Shown here piece after piece: positions 59,047 through 64,000 of a stretch of 64,000 nt of DNA (its first letter is position 1; every line of letters begins with the position of its first letter). The stretch comes from Actinomadura terrae (lineage in GTDB: Bacteria > Actinomycetota > Actinomycetes > Streptosporangiales > Streptosporangiaceae). Location of the stretch: assembly GCF_022751215.1 (NCBI RefSeq), contig NZ_JAICDG010000002.1, positions 1,612,001 to 1,676,000 of the forward strand, written 5' to 3'. Position numbers and translations under genes: made by a program. Under the pieces are notes generated by a model that saw only the letters and a program-made list of their open reading frames with translations, had not been told where the DNA came from and did no database searches.

Positions 59047-61821
59047 TTACCCGAGCAGCGCCGCGACCGCCGCCGAGGTTTCGGGATGCCGGACGAGCAG
59101 CGCCCCCGCCTCACCGCCCGGAGACGCGGTCTCCGCCCAGCCGCCCGGGTAGCCGAGCAGCGCGGCGACGGCGTCGCAGGTGTCCGGACGCGCGGCGAGC
59201 AGCTCCGACACCGGCCCCCCGGCGGGCGCCGCGACGCCCGCGGCCTCCACCTGGGCGGGCACGTCCCACGGCGGCCGCCACGCGTCCACCCCCGAGAGCG
59301 TCGCCGGGAACGTGCGGCCCGCCTCGCGGACCAGCACCGGCACCAGCTCGCGCGCGTGCTCGCGCAGCGCCGTGATCAGCCTGGGCAGCCACGGCAGCAG
59401 CACCGCGTCCGGCAGCCGCGCGAACGCCTTCGACATCACCTCGACGACCAGAGGCGCCAGCGTCGGGAACGGCACGAGCGCCTGCACGAACCCGCTCATG
59501 TACAGCGGGAACGACGGGATCACCAGCGGGTTGGCGAGCAACTCGTCGCACCGCTCCCGCAGCTCCGCGAGCGAGGTCATGCCGAGCTGCGACCGCGCCG
59601 CCCACAGCAGCGCGACCTTCGCGGGCGCCTCCGGATGCGACTGCCGGACGGCCAGCTCCAGCTGCGCGTGGTCGCAGCCGAGCGACAGCGCCAGGCTCTC
59701 CATCCCGAACAGGAAACCGAGCATCGCCCCGACCTGCCGGACACCGGTGTCCTCGTCGGTGAACGCGGTCGGCAGCAGCGTGCAGTAGTGCGCGTAGCCC
59801 TCGGTCACGAACGCCTCGCACCACGCCGGAAGCTCCGGCTCGCTCGCGCGGTAGTACGCGAGCAGCCGCCGGACGCGGCGCAGCACCTCCGGCGCGTCGT
59901 CGACCGTCCGCTCGGCCGCGAGCAGCTCCACCGCGCGCGCCCCGAGCTCGTCGGCGAACCGGCGTCCGCCCAGGTAGAGCGTGGCGTCCTCGACCGCCTC
60001 CAGCGCGATCGCGGCGGTCGCCTTCGGATCCCACACCGCGCGCCGCAGCCGCTGCTCCAGGACCTGCTCGACGGTGACGCCCTCGTAGCCCAGCTCGACG
60101 ATCGACCGCTGGTTGCGGCCGATCGCGAGGTCCCAGCTCTCCTGGATCGACCGCTCGCCCAGCTTCCGCGACCCCATGATCGGACGGACCGCGTCGTCGG
60201 GCAGCAGCCGCCGCAGAATCCACAGCAGCCGCGAGCACGACGCCAGCGCCGGGTCGGCGTCCATGTTCAGCAGCGCCCGCTGGATCGTGCGCTTGGTCAG
60301 GTCGAGGCCGAGCGGCTCCAGCCGGTCCAGGACGTCGCGCGCCAGCGGCGGCAGCGACTCGTAGCCGACCGAGCCGACCCGGTCGCCGCCGAGCAGGATC
60401 TCGCACAGCCGCCGCACGTCCCGGCGGCCGGGCACGGAGTCCTTCTCGATGCAGGTGACCGCCGCGTCCTGGAAGTCGTAGGGCGTCGGCCGCGCCCGCC
60501 CGCGCATTCCCGCCAGCAGGATCGACGTCTCGAACACCGCGATCGCGTCCGCCGTGCTCGACAGGTACCCGTTGCGCCGCGCCAGCCGGACGATGTCGAC
60601 GCACCAGCCGAGCAGCTCCGACTCGTCCAGGCCGTCCAGGACGGGCGGGCTCGCCAGATACCCCGACAGCCGGTCGGCGGCGGGCTCGGTCACGGCGATC
60701 TTGGACGGCTTCGCCGCCTTCCGCTTGGCCGCGCCCTTCTGGCCCTCCAGCCGGAACGGCGTCACGCCGCCGCGCTTCAGCGCCTTCGCGAACGTCGCCG
60801 CCGCGATCGACACCGACCCCGGCGCGAGCCCGAACTGCGCCTCGATCGCCGAGTGGCTGGACGGGATGAGCCCGTAGCTCCAGCGCGTCGCCGTCCGCGG
60901 CGTGATCTCTTGGGGCTCGGCGTCCGCGGACAGCCCGAACTGCTCCACCCGGCTCGCCGCGTGGAACGCGCCGCACACGTACAGGCAGTCGGCCGGGTCG
61001 GCGCCGGTCGCCGCGAGGTGCTCGCGCATCCGCGTCCACATGTAGCGCTCGCGGTCCTCGTCGCGGCCGTCGCGGCCCGCCCGCTCGGGACGCAGCCGCC
61101 GGAACAGGCTCCCGATCAGCACCATGACCTGCCGGTAGGTGGCGTAGTCGGCGCCCGCCAGCGGCTGCTCGACGTACTGGTCCCACCACTCCGACCAGTG
61201 CCGCACCTTCCCGTGGTGCAGCAGGTGCTCCTCCAGCTCGGCGAAGCCCGGCCGCAGGTCGCCGATCTCGATGCCGACCGCGTCGCCGTGCAGCGCCGCG
61301 TCGTCCTCGCCCGGCTCGCCCTCCTCCGGCTCCTCCTTCTCCGCGGGCGGCTCCTCGCGGGGCTCCCACTGGAACACGTGGTCGGTCGACCGGTCGACCA
61401 GCACGATCTCGACGCCCGGCGTGTCCAGCGCGTACGCGATCGCCTGGTACTCCGCCGACGCCTCGGTGATCGGCGCGATCACGCTCAGCGGCGCCCACGC
61501 CGCCGGGAACCCGTCCAGCTCGCTCGCGAACGCCTGCAACGCCACCGGCAGCCGGCAGTTGCGCAGCTCCTCCAGCAGCGGCGCGAGGTCCTCGCACATC
61601 TCCAGGTAGATCACCGACGGCCGCTTCTCGCGCAGCCGCCGCGCCATCGCCAGCGCCGACGCGGGCGAGTGGTGGCACACCGGGAAGATCTCCGGCTCCT
61701 CGCCGAGCGCCCGGCCGACGTCGTCGACCATGCCCGACAGGATTCCGGCCACCGCGTCCTGCCCGCCGAACGCGCGCGCGGCCTCGTCCAGCTGCTCCCG
61801 CAGCGCCTCGAAGGTGCTCAC
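59047..61821 (-). CDS. DUF5682-type protein, partner of MoxR/VWA
   Basis: A 924-residue soluble protein that I assign to the DUF5682 family from its gene neighbourhood and layout. The N-terminal part (about 40-300) resembles the EreA/ChaN/TraB fold: FPVCHHSPASALAMARRLRE, SVIYLEMCEDLAPLLEELRN, PLSVIAPITEASAEYQAIAY, LVDRSTDHVF and CLYVCGAFHAASR, with an acidic insert. The rest is helical, with armadillo-like stretches. The activity is unknown. It overlaps the MoxR stop by 4 bp (ATGA), so it is translated with it. Families like this are found with a MoxR AAA ATPase and a VWA protein; the three probably form one machine in which the ATPase remodels a complex. Confidence 0.75.
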   Translation of the reverse strand: MSTFEALREQLDEAARAFGGQDAVAGILSGMVDDVGRALGEEPEIFPVCHHSPASALAMARRLREKRPSVIYLEMCEDLAPLLEELRNCRLPVALQAFASELDGFPAAWAPLSVIAPITEASAEYQAIAYALDTPGVEIVLVDRSTDHVFQWEPREEPPAEKEEPEEGEPGEDDAALHGDAVGIEIGDLRPGFAELEEHLLHHGKVRHWSEWWDQYVEQPLAGADYATYRQVMVLIGSLFRRLRPERAGRDGRDEDRERYMWTRMREHLAATGADPADCLYVCGAFHAASRVEQFGLSADAEPQEITPRTATRWSYGLIPSSHSAIEAQFGLAPGSVSIAAATFAKALKRGGVTPFRLEGQKGAAKRKAAKPSKIAVTEPAADRLSGYLASPPVLDGLDESELLGWCVDIVRLARRNGYLSSTADAIAVFETSILLAGMRGRARPTPYDFQDAAVTCIEKDSVPGRRDVRRLCEILLGGDRVGSVGYESLPPLARDVLDRLEPLGLDLTKRTIQRALLNMDADPALASCSRLLWILRRLLPDDAVRPIMGSRKLGERSIQESWDLAIGRNQRSIVELGYEGVTVEQVLEQRLRRAVWDPKATAAIALEAVEDATLYLGGRRFADELGARAVELLAAERTVDDAPEVLRRVRRLLAYYRASEPELPAWCEAFVTEGYAHYCTLLPTAFTDEDTGVRQVGAMLGFLFGMESLALSLGCDHAQLELAVRQSHPEAPAKVALLWAARSQLGMTSLAELRERCDELLANPLVIPSFPLYMSGFVQALVPFPTLAPLVVEVMSKAFARLPDAVLLPWLPRLITALREHARELVPVLVREAGRTFPATLSGVDAWRPPWDVPAQVEAAGVAAPAGGPVSELLAARPDTCDAVAALLGYPGGWAETASPGGEAGALLVRHPETSAAVAALLG

Positions 61822-62936
61822 GACAGCGTCGAGATCGCCTGGCGGCCGCCCTCGAGGAAGCCCTCCCAGGGGCCGCCCTTGTCCTTCCTGCTGCGCGGCT
61901 CGACGACGCCGTGCCAGAACTTGTTCAGGATCGCGAGGTCCTCCGGGCTGCGCCGGGCCAGCGACCCGACCAGCGAACTGCCGAGCGTCTCGGCCCGCAG
62001 CGTCGCGTCCCCGAAGAACCGGCTGTGCAGGATCGCGTCCTCCAGCACGCCGATCTGCTCGGCGGTCGACAGCGCCGACTCCAGCTTCTCGTCGTCGCTG
62101 GTCGCCGACGCCGCCGCGGCGCGCAGGTCGGCGAAGCTCTGCAACAGGACGTCCAGCAGCGTCGGCGGCAGCTCCAGCTCGATCTGGTGGCGGCGCATCA
62201 GCTCCTGCGTGCGGAACCGGACGATCTCCGCCTCGCTGCGCTTGTTCGTCACCACCGGGATCCGGACGAAGTTGAACCGCCGCTTCAACGCCGACGACAG
62301 GTCGTTGACGCCCCGGTCCCGGCTGTTGGCCGTCGCGATGATCGAGAAACCGGGCTTGGCGAACACGATGTTGTCATCGTCCAGTTCGGGGATCGACACG
62401 TACTTCTCCGACAGGATGGAGATCAGCGCGTCCTGGACGTCGCTGGTCGAGCGGGTCAGCTCCTCGAACCGGCCGATCACACCCGCCTCCATCGCCGTCA
62501 TGATCGGCGAGGGGATCATCGACTGCCGGGACTGCCCCTTGGCGATCACCATGGACACGTTCCACGAGTACTTGATGTGGTCCTCGGTGGTGCCCGCCGT
62601 CCCCTGCACGACCAGCGTCGAGTTCCGCGAGATCGCCGCCGACAGCAGCTCGGCGAGCCAGCTCTTGCCCGTCCCCGGGTCGCCGATCAGCAGCAGCCCC
62701 CGGTCGGAGGCCAGCGTCACGATCGCCCGCTCGACGAAGCTGCGGTCGCCGAACCACTTCTGCGCGACCTCCCGGTCCAGGCCGTCGGCGCGCTCGGACC
62801 CGAGCACGAACAGCCGCACCATCCGCGGGCTCAGCCGCCACGAGAACGGCTTGGGCGAGTCGTCGATCGACTCCAGCCAGTCCAGCTCCTCGGCGTACTT
62901 CACCTCGGCCGGGGCGCGCAGCATGTCGTCGGTCAT
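61818..62936 (-). CDS. MoxR-type AAA+ ATPase
   Basis: A 372-residue AAA+ ATPase of the MoxR group. Walker A is LLIGDPGTGKSWLAELLSAA. The Walker B region is altered to GRFEELTRSTSDVQDALIS, but keeps two Glu. Sensor 1 is IIATANSRDRGVNDLS, and the arginine finger region LKRRFNFVRIP. The C-terminal lid has a helical part (about 240-340). MoxR proteins act as chaperones that activate or insert cofactors into VWA-partner complexes. It is coupled to the DUF5682 gene and lies 77 bp downstream of the VWA gene. ATG start at 62936. Confidence 0.92.
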   Translation of the reverse strand: MTDDMLRAPAEVKYAEELDWLESIDDSPKPFSWRLSPRMVRLFVLGSERADGLDREVAQKWFGDRSFVERAIVTLASDRGLLLIGDPGTGKSWLAELLSAAISRNSTLVVQGTAGTTEDHIKYSWNVSMVIAKGQSRQSMIPSPIMTAMEAGVIGRFEELTRSTSDVQDALISILSEKYVSIPELDDDNIVFAKPGFSIIATANSRDRGVNDLSSALKRRFNFVRIPVVTNKRSEAEIVRFRTQELMRRHQIELELPPTLLDVLLQSFADLRAAAASATSDDEKLESALSTAEQIGVLEDAILHSRFFGDATLRAETLGSSLVGSLARRSPEDLAILNKFWHGVVEPRSRKDKGGPWEGFLEGGRQAISTLS

Positions 62937-63013
62937 GAAGTCTCCTAAAGATCAGATGGACGTCGTCCGCGGGACGCGCCGGGCGTCCCGGTGTCGTGTG
63001 CGCCGGGGCGCGT

Positions 63014-64000
63014 TCAGGCGAGGAAGTTCTTGAGCTCGCCCACGAGCTTGCGGATGTGCCCGGAGATGACGGGCGTCCCGAGGTTCCTGAACCGCTCCCG
63101 GAACCACGGGTTCACGATCTGGGTGCCGGAGCTGTTCACCGACCCGACCGGGATGAACTTCACCCCCGACCGGTGCACGGCCTGGATGCCGTCCAGCAGG
63201 GGCTGCGACCGGTCGAACTCGTAGAAGTCGGAGATCCACACCATGACGGTGTTGGCCGGATCGGAGATCTTCGGCCGCGCCATCTCCATCGCCACCGGCC
63301 CGTCGTTGCCGCCGCCGAGGTTCGTGCGCAGCAGCACCTCGAACGGGTCGTGCACCCACGGCGTCAGGTCGATCGCCCGCGTGTCGTAGGCGATCAGGTG
63401 CACGTCGACCTTCGGCAGCCCCGCGAAGATGGACGCGAGGATCGTGCAGTTCACCATCGAGTCGACCATCGACCCCGACTGGTCGACCACCACGATCATC
63501 TTCGCGGGCGTCGTCCGCTTCGCGGTGTGCCGGTAGAACAGCCGGTCGACGTAGAGCCGCTCGTCCTCGGGGCTCCAGTTCGTGAGGTTCTTCCAGATCG
63601 TCCGCTCGAGGTCGAGGTTGCGGAACACCCGCTTCGGCGGGACGGACCGGTCGAGCGTCCCCGCGCTGGTCTGCTGCACCTGCGTCCGCAGCACCTCGGC
63701 GACCTCGTCCACGAACCTGCGGATCAGCGCCTTCGCGTTGGCCAGCGCCACCCCCGACAGGTTCGACTTGTCGCGCAGCAGCTGCTCGATGAGCGACATG
63801 CTCGGCGTCAGCCTGCTCGCCAGCTTCGGATCGGCCAGCACCTCCCGCAGCCGCATCCGCTTGACGAGATCGCCCTCGACCTCGCTCAGCACGCCCCCGT
63901 TCGCCGCCGCTCCCTCCTCACCGAGCGCCTGCTTCAACCACCCCGCGTCCTGCTGCCACCCGGCGAGCTGCTGCGCGCTGACGTTGCCGCTCCCGGTGCA
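63014..64000 (-). CDS. VWA (CoxE-like) protein, partial at window edge
   Basis: The open frame runs through the right edge of the window, so the N-terminus lies outside; at least 328 residues are seen. The start at TTG 63937 is not required, because WQQDAGW continues in frame to base 64000. The VWA domain (about the last 210 residues) has MIDAS motif VVVDQSGSMVDS, a Thr region LRTNLGGGNDGPVAMEMARP and WISDFYEFDRS. The upstream part (KRMRLREVLADPKLASRLTP) is helical. It resembles CoxE-like partners of MoxR ATPases. It is the first visible gene of the leftward VWA-MoxR-DUF5682 operon. Confidence 0.88.
   Translation of the reverse strand, partial: CTGSGNVSAQQLAGWQQDAGWLKQALGEEGAAANGGVLSEVEGDLVKRMRLREVLADPKLASRLTPSMSLIEQLLRDKSNLSGVALANAKALIRRFVDEVAEVLRTQVQQTSAGTLDRSVPPKRVFRNLDLERTIWKNLTNWSPEDERLYVDRLFYRHTAKRTTPAKMIVVVDQSGSMVDSMVNCTILASIFAGLPKVDVHLIAYDTRAIDLTPWVHDPFEVLLRTNLGGGNDGPVAMEMARPKISDPANTVMVWISDFYEFDRSQPLLDGIQAVHRSGVKFIPVGSVNSSGTQIVNPWFRERFRNLGTPVISGHIRKLVGELKNFLA

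Noticed and set aside
59023..63033. 1336-codon plus-strand frame over the DUF5682/MoxR genes
   Set aside because: Antisense of two well-supported genes; composition is Arg/His/Gln-rich with no domain.

Overview
The window is very GC-rich, uses many GTG starts with purine-rich ribosome binding sites, and carries typical actinomycete gene families: a stand-alone BTAD (SARP-type) regulator, an anti-sigma-type HATPase, sigma factors fused to zinc-finger anti-sigma domains, a SAM-IV riboswitch, several DHA2-type efflux pumps and SseB-domain proteins. I read it as the chromosome of a filamentous actinobacterium, perhaps Streptosporangiales/Thermomonosporaceae (Actinomadura-like). That placement is inferred from style and content; no marker gene proves it.

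Layout. 0-4.1 kb: MMPL transporter and a secreted tripeptidyl-aminopeptidase-like hydrolase. 4.1-9.6 kb: an eroded stretch holding an aldo/keto reductase and an SGNH hydrolase that both lost their 5' ends at one junction, a small lipoprotein, a TetR regulator, a luciferase-like remnant, and a BlaI/M56-peptidase pair in which the peptidase is frameshifted. 8.8-12.6 kb: an AraC regulator with no proper start and two DHA2 pumps, the second behind a CsoR-like palindrome. 12.7-20.9 kb: a leftward operon nuoA-(His-rich NuoB/NuoD-like protein)-nuoH-J-K-L-M-N, a complex I membrane arm without NADH-oxidising or Fe-S subunits. 21.3-25 kb: a decayed AlbA_2-like gene, a pump with divergent TetR and a clear operator, tRNA-Lys. 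25-31 kb: LuxR-type regulator, nuclease-like genes, tRNA-His, oligoribonuclease, a PPOX/MocR divergent pair. 31-41 kb: amidase-like protein, two tandem sigma/anti-sigma fusions, a VWA/solute-binding membrane protein, a TrmH methyltransferase, a secreted Gly/Thr-rich protein. 41-45.3 kb: a 1401-residue multi-SseB protein with a small overlapping partner. 45.4-53.3 kb: class V aminotransferase under a SAM-IV riboswitch, lipoprotein, class A PBP, double-domain FKBP, two methyltransferases. 53.3-59 kb: HTH protein, HATPase, SARP-like regulator, beta-propeller membrane protein. 59-64 kb: DUF5682-type / MoxR AAA / VWA operon running off the right edge.

The most interesting system is the headless complex I operon. 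A perfect 7-bp inverted repeat with a 5-nt spacer (CTCCTAC-N5-GTAGGAG) lies just upstream of nuoA. The same arms and spacing, with 8-bp arms, recur 14 kb away beside the BlaI/M56 locus. This suggests, but does not prove, that a BlaI-family repressor controls a proton- or ion-translocating module that has lost its redox head.
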